Below the pieces are notes generated by a model. It saw only the letters and a program-made list of their open reading frames with translations. It was not told the origin of the DNA and did no database searches. The translations under genes were made by a program, and so were the position numbers. From Bacillota bacterium (GTDB lineage: Bacteria > Bacillota > Clostridia > Oscillospirales > Acutalibacteraceae), in the NCBI GenBank assembly GCA_023416955.1, contig JAEZGM010000022.1, positions 68,372 through 132,371 of the forward strand: a DNA stretch of 64,000 nt, in the 5' to 3' direction. Within the stretch, counting starts at the first letter, position 1. Every line of letters starts with the position of its first letter. Shown in pieces: positions 8,089 to 17,731 of the stretch.

Positions 8089-9213
8089 TCAGTTATGGTC
8101 TAAAAATGCCGAGTTCAAAATAGTTACTTTCGATGTAACATTGACTTTTATTTTTTGAAAATTTGTGTCCCAACCAGATTTCATTGTTTCCCATAGACTC
8201 GGATTTTTTTTATAAATCTGATTTCCGAAACCAAAGACATCGGTTCCATATTCCTTCTGCACCTTTTGAACAACCGACTTTATCCTTTGTTCGATCATTT
8301 CCTCAGCGCGAAATTCAATCCGGTGCAGCAAAGCTTCATCCACAAGGCTCTCATCAATATTTACTTCTTCAAGATATACATTTGTATTGATCGTAATCTG
8401 CATGGTTACAGCACCACTTTCATTCGTGAAGCTCGTTTTACTTTTACTGTTTGCAATTTCCAAAGTAATATCATAATGATTCTTATTTGCGGAATAAAGC
8501 GGGAGAACCCCGCCGTTAACTCCATTAACGGCGAATAGGTAGTATTTGCTTTCTTCCGCATTCAGCATTCCCACCATTTTATCATCTTTGAAAAGCGCTT
8601 CTCCATATGTCTCCACAAGCTTCTTTCCATCATTTTCTGCAAGGTGGAAAATCGGAAGCGTAAGAGATTCCCCCTGCGCTTTTAAAATATTATAAATCTG
8701 ATACATTGATAAACTTCGAATAGAGGAGGTATCAAACTGATCATCGTTAATAATATTTCGGAGCATATAAGAGCCGAACTGTTCTGTTTTTAAAAGATCC
8801 CCCGCTGTTTTCTCATTTGAAATGATCAGCGGAACTGTTTCACGGCACTCCGGATCGCTGAGGAACCAGTCGACTACACTGCTGACACCAATTTGGCTTG
8901 CCATGTCTCTTCCGATTATTGCTACCCTGGTATTGCCCCAATACAGCTTGTTCATTGCCCGTCTTTTTGCGTTTCGAACCGCATCCAGTAAGGTTTTCCC
9001 CCGGGCTTCAACAATTTTTGACAGAACTTGGTTCTTCATTGAGGTATTGTCGACAATTTCACAGGTAATCATGTAGTCTCCGTTCGAAGCGTCAAAATCA
9101 ACTGCAACACCGGACACAATCGTAATTTCATTCAAGCCGTGGTAATCCCAGCATCCGGCGGTCGGAAAGAGCAGAAAAACGCTGAGTAAAACACAGGCTA
9201 CCTTTTTTTTCAT
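8089..9213 (-). CDS. Ger(x)C family spore germination lipoprotein
   Basis: C-subunit of the germinant receptor, a lipoprotein. The signal peptide (MKKKVACVLLSVFLLF) ends in a lipobox PTAGC with lipidated Cys21. The mature part begins CWDYHGLNEITIVSGVAVD, where W-D and the following E-I-x-x-V-x-G-x-x-x-D are hallmarks of Ger(x)C. Length of 374 matches the family. Its ATG overlaps the last base of the GerA stop (TAATG), so the two are coupled. It follows the A-subunit and precedes the small membrane protein. Confidence 0.93.
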   Translation of the reverse strand: MKKKVACVLLSVFLLFPTAGCWDYHGLNEITIVSGVAVDFDASNGDYMITCEIVDNTSMKNQVLSKIVEARGKTLLDAVRNAKRRAMNKLYWGNTRVAIIGRDMASQIGVSSVVDWFLSDPECRETVPLIISNEKTAGDLLKTEQFGSYMLRNIINDDQFDTSSIRSLSMYQIYNILKAQGESLTLPIFHLAENDGKKLVETYGEALFKDDKMVGMLNAEESKYYLFAVNGVNGGVLPLYSANKNHYDITLEIANSKSKTSFTNESGAVTMQITINTNVYLEEVNIDESLVDEALLHRIEFRAEEMIEQRIKSVVQKVQKEYGTDVFGFGNQIYKKNPSLWETMKSGWDTNFQKIKVNVTSKVTILNSAFLDHN

Positions 9214-10757
9214 TAGCGCCCTCCGCTGTGAGTTTTCTTCCTCTTCCAGTTCTTAGTGAGCTTAAGGCTTCTCGTAACCATATCCTTCCACGGCCCCCTG
9301 ATTGCAACGTCCTTCAATTCCTGATATTTCAGGGAATCGAGCGTCGTAAACTGGGGAATCCCCATAGAAGTCAAATTAAGCACATAAATAAGCAGTGAGG
9401 ACACACCCAAGATGAATCCGAACAATCCAAAGCTCGTAGAAATGATAAGCAGGAAAAAGCGAAGGTAGATGGCGGAAGATTCGAGTTTCGGAACTAAAAG
9501 GCTGGTAATGCCCGTAACGCCAACCACAATAATCATCGGCGCGGCAACCAGCTTAGCGTCCACCGCGGCCTGCCCAATCACAAGTGCGCCAACAATGCTG
9601 AGGGTCTGGCCGATGCCGGTCGGCATACGCACACCGGTTTCACGCAGGAGATCAAATACAAGAAGCATGATAAAAGCCTCTACAGCAGCAGGAAGCGGCA
9701 CATTTGCGCGCTCAGCCGCAATGCTGATCAGAAGCGGAGTCGGGAGCATTTCCTGATCATATGCGACAACCGCAATATAAAATCCTGCTACCGTAATCGT
9801 CAGAAAAAAACCGATGATGCGCAGAAGCCTCGTGAACGACGTATAGTAAAAGGAAAGATAATAATCTTCGCTGCTCTGAAAATTTTCAATAAAGAGATAA
9901 GGCACCGTCATCACCATGGGTGAGCCGTCCACAAAAACGGCAATGCGCCCCTCCAGCAACTTCCCGGCAACAACGTCGGGGCGTTCCGTGACACCGGACG
10001 AGCGAAACAGCGACAGCGGGTCGTCCGCGATCTGTTCCACAAGATAATTTGTTTCCAGGACGGCATCCATTTTAATATTGTTCAGGCGCTTGTACAGTTC
10101 CTGTAGAATCCCTTTGTTTACAACGCTGTCAATATAACAGACGCAAACCCTCGTTTTCGAAATCTCCCCCATGGTAAGATATTTTATCTTCAGTTCGTTG
10201 GTATGAAGCTTTCGAACAATCATGGAAAGATTCTTGATCGCGTTTTCTGTGAAGCCTTCCCGCGGGCCGTTGATTATTTTTTCGTTTTCCGGTTCAGTCA
10301 CTGAGCGTGTTTCAAATCCTTGTGTAGAAAGGGTAACCGCCTCTTGCTGGCCGTCTGCAAATAAAATCGTATACCCGCAGGTAATCGACTCGACAATATC
10401 GGAAAACTGTGTCATTTTTCTGGCATCGTTCACTGAAACAACATGATGGATCAGCATTTCTGCTGAAATTTCATTGTTTTGAGTCTGCTTTGTAATCATG
10501 AGCGGTTTTACGATGTTGTCGTTTACGACAATGTCGTCCACCATACCTTCAAGGTATACGATGCAGAACTTTAGATTGGTGTCTTCATCATTTTCAATTG
10601 TTCTGACAACCAAAACATCGACATCTGCAAACAGATTTCTGAGTGTTGCAATATTTTTATCCAGCGACTGTTCGACAGTCAGGCCATCCAGTGAATTGTT
10701 TGGTTCTTTCACTGTTTTGCCGCCGGAACTTTCATTGTGCTTTGAAGAGAACGGCAT
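9213..10757 (-). CDS. Spore germination protein, GerA family A-subunit
   Basis: A-subunit of the germinant receptor. 514 residues from the chosen ATG, which begins MPFSSKHNESSGGK and has GGGGG 8 bases upstream. A longer reading frame extends to 10964, but that part contains the trp operon terminator and cannot be the gene start. The N-terminal cytoplasmic domain (to about residue 300) has LDGLTVEQSLDKNIATLRNLF and VFVDGSPMVMTVPYLFIENFQ. The membrane part includes PTPLLISIAAERANVPLPAAVEAF and ETGVRMPTGIGQTLSIVGALVIG, the best conserved GerA segment. First gene of the receptor operon. Confidence 0.93.
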   Translation of the reverse strand: MPFSSKHNESSGGKTVKEPNNSLDGLTVEQSLDKNIATLRNLFADVDVLVVRTIENDEDTNLKFCIVYLEGMVDDIVVNDNIVKPLMITKQTQNNEISAEMLIHHVVSVNDARKMTQFSDIVESITCGYTILFADGQQEAVTLSTQGFETRSVTEPENEKIINGPREGFTENAIKNLSMIVRKLHTNELKIKYLTMGEISKTRVCVCYIDSVVNKGILQELYKRLNNIKMDAVLETNYLVEQIADDPLSLFRSSGVTERPDVVAGKLLEGRIAVFVDGSPMVMTVPYLFIENFQSSEDYYLSFYYTSFTRLLRIIGFFLTITVAGFYIAVVAYDQEMLPTPLLISIAAERANVPLPAAVEAFIMLLVFDLLRETGVRMPTGIGQTLSIVGALVIGQAAVDAKLVAAPMIIVVGVTGITSLLVPKLESSAIYLRFFLLIISTSFGLFGFILGVSSLLIYVLNLTSMGIPQFTTLDSLKYQELKDVAIRGPWKDMVTRSLKLTKNWKRKKTHSGGR

Positions 10758-10823
10758 ACTTAAAACCCCCATCGTATCGGCAATACAGTTATTATTCATA
10801 CGGTCATGTAAATTATGTAAATT

Positions 10824-10862
10824 AAAAAAAGAAAATCGCACTGCCCCGAAAAGGCAGTGCGA
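10824..10862 (-). terminator. Terminator of the trp operon
   Basis: TCGCACTGCC pairs with GGCAGTGCGA (10836-10845 and 10853-10862). On the minus strand the stem is followed by TTTTCTTTTTTT. It lies 26 bases after trpA and upstream of the gerA promoter region. Confidence 0.9.
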
Positions 10863-10887
10863 TAACGAAAAAACAGTTAACTTAAAT

Positions 10888-11673
10888 TTATCGAATTGCG
10901 TTTTTAACGGACTTAGTAAACAGCGCGGCGGCTTCCGGTGCATTTTGCTTTTCCTGTTCAACAATTTTCACGATAGCGCTTCCTACAATTACGCCGTCAC
11001 AGTAAACGCTCATCGTTTTCGCCTGCTCGGGCCCCGAAATTCCAAAACCGACCGCGCACGGAATTTCCGTATGCTTTTTAATTGTTCCGAAAAACTCCGC
11101 GAAATCAGTGGTGAAACTGCTTCGGGTTCCGGTTACACCGGTGGAGGACACGCAATACAGGAACCCCTTTGCCTCTTTCGCGATGGCGGCAATACGGTCA
11201 TGTGAAGTGGGAGCCACCAGACTGATCGGGATGACATTGAAGCGTTCCGCCGGTTCCTGAATCTCATCGCGTTCCTCAAACGGCATATCGGGCACGATCA
11301 CGCCGTCAATTCCGCATTGCGCGCAAAGCGCGAAAAAACGTTCCGTGCCGAAACGGTAAATCGTGTTCAGGTACATCATCAGAAGAAGGGGTTCATCAGT
11401 CTGTTTGCGGAGGCGTGTTACAAGATCAAAAATTTTCACCAGCGTCACGCCGCCGTCCAGCGCGCGCTTGCTTGCCCTTTGGATTACCGGGCCTTCCGCG
11501 ACCGGGTCGGAAAACGGTACGCCGATTTCCACCAGGTCGGCCCCTGCCGCGATCATCGCCAGCACAAGTTTTTCCGTCGTTTCCAAATCGGGGTCGCCCG
11601 CGGTAACAAACGGAATGAACGCCTTTTCTCCTTTTTTCTTTAATTCCTCAAATTTGCGGTCAATCCTGTTCAT
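10888..11673 (-). CDS. trpA: Tryptophan synthase alpha chain
   Basis: Cleaves indole-3-glycerol phosphate to indole and glyceraldehyde 3-phosphate in the alpha2-beta2 complex. 261 residues, usual length. Catalytic Glu lies in LVEIGVPFSDPVAEGPVIQ and Asp in GVIVPDMPFEER. The phosphate-binding end has VGFGISGPEQ and GVIVGSAIVK. It overlaps the end of trpB by 14 bases, as expected for subunits made in equal amounts. Last gene of the trp operon, directly before the terminator. Confidence 0.97.
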   Translation of the reverse strand: MNRIDRKFEELKKKGEKAFIPFVTAGDPDLETTEKLVLAMIAAGADLVEIGVPFSDPVAEGPVIQRASKRALDGGVTLVKIFDLVTRLRKQTDEPLLLMMYLNTIYRFGTERFFALCAQCGIDGVIVPDMPFEERDEIQEPAERFNVIPISLVAPTSHDRIAAIAKEAKGFLYCVSSTGVTGTRSSFTTDFAEFFGTIKKHTEIPCAVGFGISGPEQAKTMSVYCDGVIVGSAIVKIVEQEKQNAPEAAALFTKSVKNAIR

Positions 11674-12853
11674 TCAGTTCAACCCCCCTGTACTTTGCTA
11701 CAGAATATACGTCCTTGTCGCCGCGCCCGGAAAGGTTTACAATCATCACCTGGTCTTTGCGCATGGACGGCGCCAGCCTCATTGCGGCGGCGACCGCGTG
11801 CGCGGACTCGATTGCCGGAATAATGCCCTCCGTCCTGGAAAGATACTCAAACGCATGAACCGCCTCTTCATCGGTGACATCCACATACTCCGCCCTGCCG
11901 GAGGCGGCAAGCTGCGCGTGTTCCGGCCCGATGCCGGGGTAATCAAGCCCCGCCGAAATGGAGTACACCGGCGCGATCTGCCCCTCATCATTCTGGAGGA
12001 AAATGGACTTCATCCCATGGAAAATACCCGTGCTGCCCTTTGCAATCGTTGCCGCGTGCAGTGCGGTATCCACCCCTTTCCCCGCCGCTTCCGCCCCGAT
12101 GAGGCGGACACCCGCCTCCGAAATAAAGTCGTAAAACAGCCCCATCGCGTTGGAGCCGCCGCCCACACAGGCAACGACACAGTCGGGAAGCCTTCCTTCC
12201 CGCTCCAAAATCTGCTGTTTTGCTTCTTCCCCGATTACCTTCTGAAAATCGCGCACCATCTGCGGGTAAGGGTGGGGGCCCATCACGGAGCCAATTAAAT
12301 AATACGTATTTTCCACGTTCGCCGTCCAGTCGCGCATGGCTTCGTTGATTGCGTCTTTCAAGGTGCCCGTGCCGGAGTCGACCCCGGTTACTTTCGCGCC
12401 CAAAAGGCGCATACGGTACACATTCAGCGACTGGCGCTCCATGTCCTCCACCCCCATGAAAACCTCGCACTCCATGTGAAAGAGCGCCGCCGCCGTCGCC
12501 GTGGCGACACCGTGCTGCCCCGCGCCGGTTTCCGCGATAATTCTGGTTTTTCCCATGCGCTTCGCCAGAAGAATCTGCCCCAGAACATTGTTGATTTTAT
12601 GTGCGCCGGTGTGGTTCAGGTCTTCCCGCTTCAGGTAAATCTTCGCGCCACCCAGATCCTCCGTCATTCTTCCCGCATAATACAGCATGGACGGACGGTT
12701 CGCGTAATCACGATAAAGCGCCCGCAGCTCATTTTGAAAATCCGCGTCCGCGCTGTACTTTGTATAAGCTGCCTCCAGTTCGTGGACGGCATTCATCAGC
12801 GTCTCCGGTACATACTGCCCGCCGAATTCACCGTATCTTCCTGCCTTACTCAT
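11660..12853 (-). CDS. trpB: Tryptophan synthase beta chain
   Basis: PLP enzyme that joins indole and serine to tryptophan. 397 residues from ATG 12853 (MSKAGRYGEFGGQYVPETL), with AAAGGTGGG upstream. A longer frame to 12910 has no better start. The PLP Lys is in HTGAHKINN, the glycine-rich phosphate loop is CVGGGSNAMG and the catalytic Glu region is ETGAGQHGVA. TrpB1 type, the partner of TrpA. Overlaps trpF by 8 bases and trpA by 14, so translation is coupled on both sides. Confidence 0.97.
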   Translation of the reverse strand: MSKAGRYGEFGGQYVPETLMNAVHELEAAYTKYSADADFQNELRALYRDYANRPSMLYYAGRMTEDLGGAKIYLKREDLNHTGAHKINNVLGQILLAKRMGKTRIIAETGAGQHGVATATAAALFHMECEVFMGVEDMERQSLNVYRMRLLGAKVTGVDSGTGTLKDAINEAMRDWTANVENTYYLIGSVMGPHPYPQMVRDFQKVIGEEAKQQILEREGRLPDCVVACVGGGSNAMGLFYDFISEAGVRLIGAEAAGKGVDTALHAATIAKGSTGIFHGMKSIFLQNDEGQIAPVYSISAGLDYPGIGPEHAQLAASGRAEYVDVTDEEAVHAFEYLSRTEGIIPAIESAHAVAAAMRLAPSMRKDQVMIVNLSGRGDKDVYSVAKYRGVELNEQD

Positions 12854-13493
12854 TGTGTTCCCACCTTTCTTCAATTTCTGTACTCCGTAAAATCCGCATG
12901 ACAGCTTCAATTTTTTTCGGGTCTTTTACGCCGTCAGTTTCGATTCCACTGGAAATATCCACGCCGTAAGGACGTATTTTTTCGATGATACCCGGAATAT
13001 TTTTGCTGTTCAACCCGCCCGCCAGAAAAAATGGCTTGTTAAATCCGCTCTTTTGTATCAGCTCCAGATTAACCGGAATCCCCGTGCCGCCCTGCTCCGT
13101 CGGTGAAAAGCTGTCAAACAGGAAGCGGTCGGCGGGAAGATGCAGCGCAGACAAAATGCTTTCTTCATTCTTTACACGGACTGCCTTCCAGATTTTCACC
13201 CCCGGCAAGGCACTGCGCAGCTGCTCAATATACTGCGTATTTTCCGCACCGTGAAGCTGTACCGCGTGCAGTCCGATTAGCCTTGCAGCGAACCGCACGA
13301 TCTCCGGTTCCTCGTCCACAAACACGCCTACTTTCCGGATTTTCGGGTTTAGTTTTTCCGCGAGCAGCGCCGCCGCTTCCGGTGAAACACGCCGCTTCGT
13401 TCCCGCAAAAACAAACCCGACATAGTCCGGCTTAAATTCGTTCATGTATGAAACATCTTCCGGGCGTTTTATACCGCAAAGCTTCACTTTCAT
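12846..13493 (-). CDS. trpF: Phosphoribosylanthranilate isomerase
   Basis: Converts N-(5-phosphoribosyl)anthranilate to the carboxyphenylamino-deoxyribulose phosphate. 215 residues, (beta/alpha)8 fold. The catalytic Cys is in KLCGIKRPED and the Asp in FLFDSFSPTEQGGTG; the phosphate site includes FFLAGGLNSKN and GVDISSGIE. Its ATG overlaps the trpC stop (ATGA). A separate gene here, not fused to trpC as in enterobacteria. Confidence 0.96.
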   Translation of the reverse strand: MKVKLCGIKRPEDVSYMNEFKPDYVGFVFAGTKRRVSPEAAALLAEKLNPKIRKVGVFVDEEPEIVRFAARLIGLHAVQLHGAENTQYIEQLRSALPGVKIWKAVRVKNEESILSALHLPADRFLFDSFSPTEQGGTGIPVNLELIQKSGFNKPFFLAGGLNSKNIPGIIEKIRPYGVDISSGIETDGVKDPKKIEAVMRILRSTEIEERWEHNE

Positions 13494-14266
13494 AATCCGT
13501 CCCTCAATTCCCGCAGCGTGGAGGCGACGTCGCGGCTTCGCATCAGCGTTTCGCCGATCAGAACCGCGTCCGCGCCCGCCGAACGCACAGCCCGCAGATC
13601 GTTATGCGTGACGATCCCGCTTTCCGATACCAGAACACGGTCGTTCGGCACCAGCTTGGCAAGCCGTCCGGTCGTCTGTAAATCCACCTGAAACGTTTTT
13701 AAATCACGGTTATTAATTCCGATCATTCCCGCACCGGCATTCAGAACGGCATCCAACTCCCGCTCGTTATGCACCTCCATCAGACTGTCTAAGCCAAGCG
13801 AATCCGCCAGCCGTGCGAATTCCTTCAGCTTCTCTTTCGGCAGCAAAGCGGCAATGAGCAAAATGGCGTCCGCTCCGATGGCCTTTGCTTCGTAAATCTG
13901 ATACGGATCAATGATGAAATCCTTGCGCAGAATCGGCAAATCTACCGTTTTGCGCACTTCCCTGAGGTACGCGGACGAGCCCTGAAAATAGGCTTCCTCG
14001 GTCAGAACGGAGATCGCGTCCGCGCCGGAGGCTTCATAAACCACCGCCGTCTGCGCCGGGTGAAAATCCGGGCAAATCAGCCCTTTTGACGGAGAAGCCT
14101 TTTTTATTTCGGCGATGACCGAGAGCCTTCCACCTTTCAAAGCGGCCAGCAGATTCCCATTTTGGTTTTGTTTTTCCGCCGCTGCTTTGACCGTTTCCAG
14201 AGGTAGCGCCGCACGCTCACGCTCTAGCTGAACAAGACGCTTTGCCGCAATTTCATCTAAAATCAT
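13490..14266 (-). CDS. trpC: Indole-3-glycerol phosphate synthase
   Basis: Closes the indole ring in tryptophan synthesis. 258 residues. Family motifs are VIAEIKKASPSKG (catalytic Lys), ILRKDFIIDPYQIYEA, LMEVHNERE, GINNRDLKTF and VSESGI. Strong ribosome binding site AAGGAG seven bases before the ATG. Follows trpGD at 5 bases and overlaps trpF by 4 bases. Confidence 0.97.
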   Translation of the reverse strand: MILDEIAAKRLVQLERERAALPLETVKAAAEKQNQNGNLLAALKGGRLSVIAEIKKASPSKGLICPDFHPAQTAVVYEASGADAISVLTEEAYFQGSSAYLREVRKTVDLPILRKDFIIDPYQIYEAKAIGADAILLIAALLPKEKLKEFARLADSLGLDSLMEVHNERELDAVLNAGAGMIGINNRDLKTFQVDLQTTGRLAKLVPNDRVLVSESGIVTHNDLRAVRSAGADAVLIGETLMRSRDVASTLRELRDGL

Positions 14267-14271
14267 TGCCT

Positions 14272-15912
14272 TTACTCCTTCTTAATTCCGGTGACTTCTT
14301 TCAGCTGATTCAGCTTTTTCAGCGCCGCGCCGCTGTCTATGGCTTGCTCCGCCAACCGAATTCCCTCGGCGATGGTGGGAGCAAGCTTGCCGATATAAAG
14401 CGCGCTGCCCGCGTTCAGCAGTACGATATCGCGCGTTGGCCCTTTCTTCCCGCTTAAAACATCCAGTGCAATTGCGGCGTTGTCATTGGCGGTGCCGCCG
14501 ACAATATCCGATTTATTGGCAAGATTCATTCCGTAATCAGCGGGATTCAGCTCGTAACGGGTGATGCTTCCATTCTGGATTTCACAGACGGCGGTCTTGT
14601 CGGAAATACTGATTTCATCCAGACCGTCGTTGCCGTGAACAAGCATGGCATTTTTCACCCCGAGGTTGACCAGCACATTGGCAAGCGGTTCCAGCAGATT
14701 TTCATCGTAAACACCCAGCAGAATGGACTCCGCATGCGCCGGATTCGCGAGAGGGCCTAAAATATTGAATACGGTGCGCAGCCCGGTTTCCCTGCGCGGC
14801 GCTGCGGCGTAACGCATGGAACCGTGATAATTCTGCGCAAATAGAAACGTGATGCCGCACTCGTCCATACACTGTGCGGCCTGCTCCGGGGTCAGCGTAA
14901 TCGTAACGCCAAGCGCCTCCAGAACGTCCGCCGCGCCGCTTTTGCTTGAAACGCTGCGGTTGCCGTGCTTTGCTACCTTTAATCCCGCGCCCGCCGCGAC
15001 AAACGCGGAGGTTGTGGAAATATTGAAGCTGTTCGCCAAGTCGCCGCCCGTGCCGACGATATCCACCGCCGCCGGGGAAATTGCAACCGGCTTTGCCTTT
15101 TCCCGCATCACTTTGGCAAAACCGGTAATCTCTTCAATCGTTTCGCCCTTCATGCGCAGTGCGGTGATAAATGCCGCAATCTGCGAATCAGTTGCTTCAT
15201 CGCTCATGATCGTATTCATTGCTTCAATGGCTTCGTGCTCCGTAAGATTTTCACTGTCCACCACTTTGGCAAGATAGGGCTTCAGCCCGGTTCTTTTTTC
15301 CGCCGGAACCAATGGGGCAATTGCAAGTTCGGGTTCCAAATGGCACACCTCTTTCAAAAAATTATATAGGATTTGATCCCCTGTCGGGGTCAAGACCGAT
15401 TCGGGATGAAACTGTACCCCATAAGTAGGGTCGGTTTTATGCTGCACCGCCATAATCTGACCGTCTTCGTCCGCCGCCGTTACCGTCAGGCAGTCCGGCA
15501 GTGAGGAAGGCTCCAGAATCAGGGAATGATACCTCGCCGCGGAAATTTCCTTTGGCATGCTTTTGAAAATCGGGGAATTGTTTTGCACTGAAATGACGCT
15601 TGCTTTCCCGTGCATCAGCCGGGAAGCACGGATCACCCTGCCGCCGAACGCCTCCCCGATGGACTGATGCCCCAGGCACACGCCAAGGATGGGGATTTCC
15701 CCGCTGAACCTGCGGATTGCGTCCAATGAAATTCCCGCCTCCTTCGGGTAGCCCGGCCCGGGGGAAATCACGATTGCCTGCGGGTGCAGGGCTTCTATTT
15801 CTTCCGGCGTGATTTCATTGTTGCGCACTACGAGGATATTTGGATAAAGCGCGCCGATTCTCTGGTAAAGGTTGTAAGTAAAGCTGTCAAAATTATCGAT
15901 TAAGAGAATCAT
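14272..15912 (-). CDS. trpGD: Fused anthranilate synthase glutaminase / anthranilate phosphoribosyltransferase
   Basis: A 546-residue fusion. Residues 1 to about 195 are the TrpG class-I glutamine amidotransferase: SPGPGYP, nucleophile Cys in ILGVCLGHQSIGE and the His-Glu pair in GVQFHPESVLTP. Residues from about 205 are TrpD: VGTGGDLANSFNISTTSAFVAAGAG (PRPP site) and KHGNRSVSSKSGAADVLEALG. Both active sites look intact. The TrpG part supplies ammonia to TrpE, while TrpD makes phosphoribosylanthranilate. The ATG overlaps the trpE stop (ATGA), so the genes are translationally coupled. Confidence 0.97.
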   Translation of the reverse strand: MILLIDNFDSFTYNLYQRIGALYPNILVVRNNEITPEEIEALHPQAIVISPGPGYPKEAGISLDAIRRFSGEIPILGVCLGHQSIGEAFGGRVIRASRLMHGKASVISVQNNSPIFKSMPKEISAARYHSLILEPSSLPDCLTVTAADEDGQIMAVQHKTDPTYGVQFHPESVLTPTGDQILYNFLKEVCHLEPELAIAPLVPAEKRTGLKPYLAKVVDSENLTEHEAIEAMNTIMSDEATDSQIAAFITALRMKGETIEEITGFAKVMREKAKPVAISPAAVDIVGTGGDLANSFNISTTSAFVAAGAGLKVAKHGNRSVSSKSGAADVLEALGVTITLTPEQAAQCMDECGITFLFAQNYHGSMRYAAAPRRETGLRTVFNILGPLANPAHAESILLGVYDENLLEPLANVLVNLGVKNAMLVHGNDGLDEISISDKTAVCEIQNGSITRYELNPADYGMNLANKSDIVGGTANDNAAIALDVLSGKKGPTRDIVLLNAGSALYIGKLAPTIAEGIRLAEQAIDSGAALKKLNQLKEVTGIKKE

Positions 15913-17378
15913 AGTTCGTTCGCCTCCCGAATCGCGTTCACTACCGCGAGCGCCTTGTTTTTCGTTTCAAGATATTCCTTTTCCGGCACGCTGTCGGCGA
16001 CGATACCCGCGCCCGCCTGTACATATGCCTTTCCGTTTCGGAACAGCGCCGTACGAATCGCAATGCAGGTGTCAATATTGCCGTCAAACCCCAAATATCC
16101 AATTGCGCCGCCGTAAACGCCGCGTTTTTTATTTTCGAGGGAGTCGATGATCTGCATTGCGCGTATTTTCGGTGCTCCCGACAGCGTTCCGGCGGGAAGC
16201 ACGGACAGCAGCGCGTCCATGGAATTGCAGTCCTCCCGCAGTACCCCCTGTACCTCGCTCACCATGTGCATGACCCTGGAACAGCGTTCCACATGCATGA
16301 AGCCGGAAACCTGCACCGAGCCGAAACGGCTCACGCGCCCGACGTCATTGCGGCCAAGGTCGACCAGCATCGTGTGCTCTGCACGCTCTTTTTCGTCGCG
16401 CAGAAGCTGCCGCTCCAACAGTATATCTTCCTCTTCGTCCCTGCCGCGCCGCGATGTTCCGGCAATCGGTTTGTTTGTAATCACGCCGTTTTCCACGTTG
16501 ACCAGCATTTCCGGGGAGGCGCCCGCAATCTGATAATCCTTTGACTGGAAATAATAGAGATAAGGGGAAGGATTCGTCGCGCGCAGCGCACGGTACACCT
16601 GAAACGGTTCCGGCGAATTCTGAATTTCAAAACGCTGGGACAGGACGACCTGAAAAATATCGCCCGCCAGAATATGCTCCTTTGCTTTGTTCACCATCGC
16701 GACGTATTCTTCTTCGGGGACATTGGATTCAATCTGTAACTCGCCTACCCGATTTGCCGCGGACTCTTCGCTTTTCCCTTCCGAAATCAGTTCAAACAGC
16801 TCCGCCGCTCTCTTTTCGCAGGACACATACTGCTCTTTCACATCAGAATTTCGATTCAGGCTCAGAATCACATATACTTTACTGCTCAGGTGGTCATACG
16901 CAATGACCTCGTCATACAGATGTAATACACAGTCTGGCATCTGCAGGTCGTCCTGCGGCGGATACGCCAGCGTTTTTTCCAGATACCGAAGCATATCGTA
17001 GCCAAAGTATCCGACAAGTCCGCCTGTAAACCGAGGGAAACCCGGGAACACCGGCGAACGGTTTTCCCTCATAATCCTTGAAAGATACGCCGCAGGATTT
17101 TGAATCTGCTCCACCGTGACATTTCCGTTTCGGGTGAATTCCGCCTTTCCGTCCTGTATCACGATCTGTGCCTTTGGATGAATCCCAATGAAGGAATACC
17201 TGCCCCAGCGCTCGGAATTTTCCACGCTTTCAAGCAGGAAACAGTTTTCAGATGATTTTTTCAGCGTGCCGAATATCCCGACAGGCGTACAGCAGTCCAT
17301 GAGCCGCGAAAAAAATACGGGTACGGTTTGATAGCTGTTCAGATATTCCTGCACAACTTCAAAAGACGGATACAGCAT
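15909..17378 (-). CDS. trpE: Anthranilate synthase component I
   Basis: Turns chorismate and ammonia into anthranilate. 489 residues. The C-terminal catalytic domain has IFQVVLSQRFE, SPYLYYFQ, GTSRRGRDEEED, DLGRNDVGRVS, HMVSEVQG, LPAGTLSGAPKIRAM and GGAIGYLGFDG. The feedback element L-L-E-S is seen near the N-terminus (CFLLESVENSERWGRYSFIG), so Trp inhibition is likely. Start ATG with GGGAG upstream. First structural gene after the T-box leader. Confidence 0.97.
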   Translation of the reverse strand: MLYPSFEVVQEYLNSYQTVPVFFSRLMDCCTPVGIFGTLKKSSENCFLLESVENSERWGRYSFIGIHPKAQIVIQDGKAEFTRNGNVTVEQIQNPAAYLSRIMRENRSPVFPGFPRFTGGLVGYFGYDMLRYLEKTLAYPPQDDLQMPDCVLHLYDEVIAYDHLSSKVYVILSLNRNSDVKEQYVSCEKRAAELFELISEGKSEESAANRVGELQIESNVPEEEYVAMVNKAKEHILAGDIFQVVLSQRFEIQNSPEPFQVYRALRATNPSPYLYYFQSKDYQIAGASPEMLVNVENGVITNKPIAGTSRRGRDEEEDILLERQLLRDEKERAEHTMLVDLGRNDVGRVSRFGSVQVSGFMHVERCSRVMHMVSEVQGVLREDCNSMDALLSVLPAGTLSGAPKIRAMQIIDSLENKKRGVYGGAIGYLGFDGNIDTCIAIRTALFRNGKAYVQAGAGIVADSVPEKEYLETKNKALAVVNAIREANEL

Positions 17379-17403
17379 TTCTCATTCTCCCTTTGTAAAA
17401 ATT

Positions 17404-17731
17404 GCAATAAAAAAAGCCTATCATCCCCAATACAAGGGACGATAGGCTCGTGGTGCCACCCTAATTTAAGAACATAACTGTTCTTCTTTTCCGGGTACGC
17501 AACGAAATTCCAAATCAAAGAGGTACGCCGCAATTTCGCATTAATACCCTCTCGCTGTAACGCGCGAAACGCGGCAGCAGATACTCGGAAAAACTCCTTT
17601 ACCTGCGCTTCTCACAAATCCATTCACAAACACCGTATGTACCGGCTCCCACCAAATGCCGTGCTCTCTGTGCCACCGTTGTGCCTGTTACTTACCTTTG
17701 CTCAAAGAATTTAATGTATTAAATTGATGCT
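17404..17731 (-). promoter_or_regulatory. Trp-specific T-box riboswitch leader with terminator
   Basis: Read on the minus strand, the leader has the T-box core AGGGTGGCACCACG (17462-17449), followed by a terminator stem AGCCTATCGTCCC / GGGATGATAGGCT with a T-run (17448-17404). The specifier loop appears at GUGAA-UGG-A, with codon UGG (Trp) at 17622-17620. In the T-box bulge the UGGC would pair with the GCCA end of tRNA-Trp, whose discriminator base is G. Uncharged tRNA-Trp should favour the antiterminator and read-through into trpE. This also explains the 440-base gap between trpE and the next gene. Confidence 0.95.

Noticed and set aside
10758..10964. N-terminal extension of the GerA protein
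   Set aside because: The extension would translate the trp terminator; GGGGG before the ATG at 10757 decides the start.
17339..17533. Leader peptide for trp attenuation
   Set aside because: The region is a T-box; control is by tRNA and the frame lacks a Trp-rich run and ribosome binding site.
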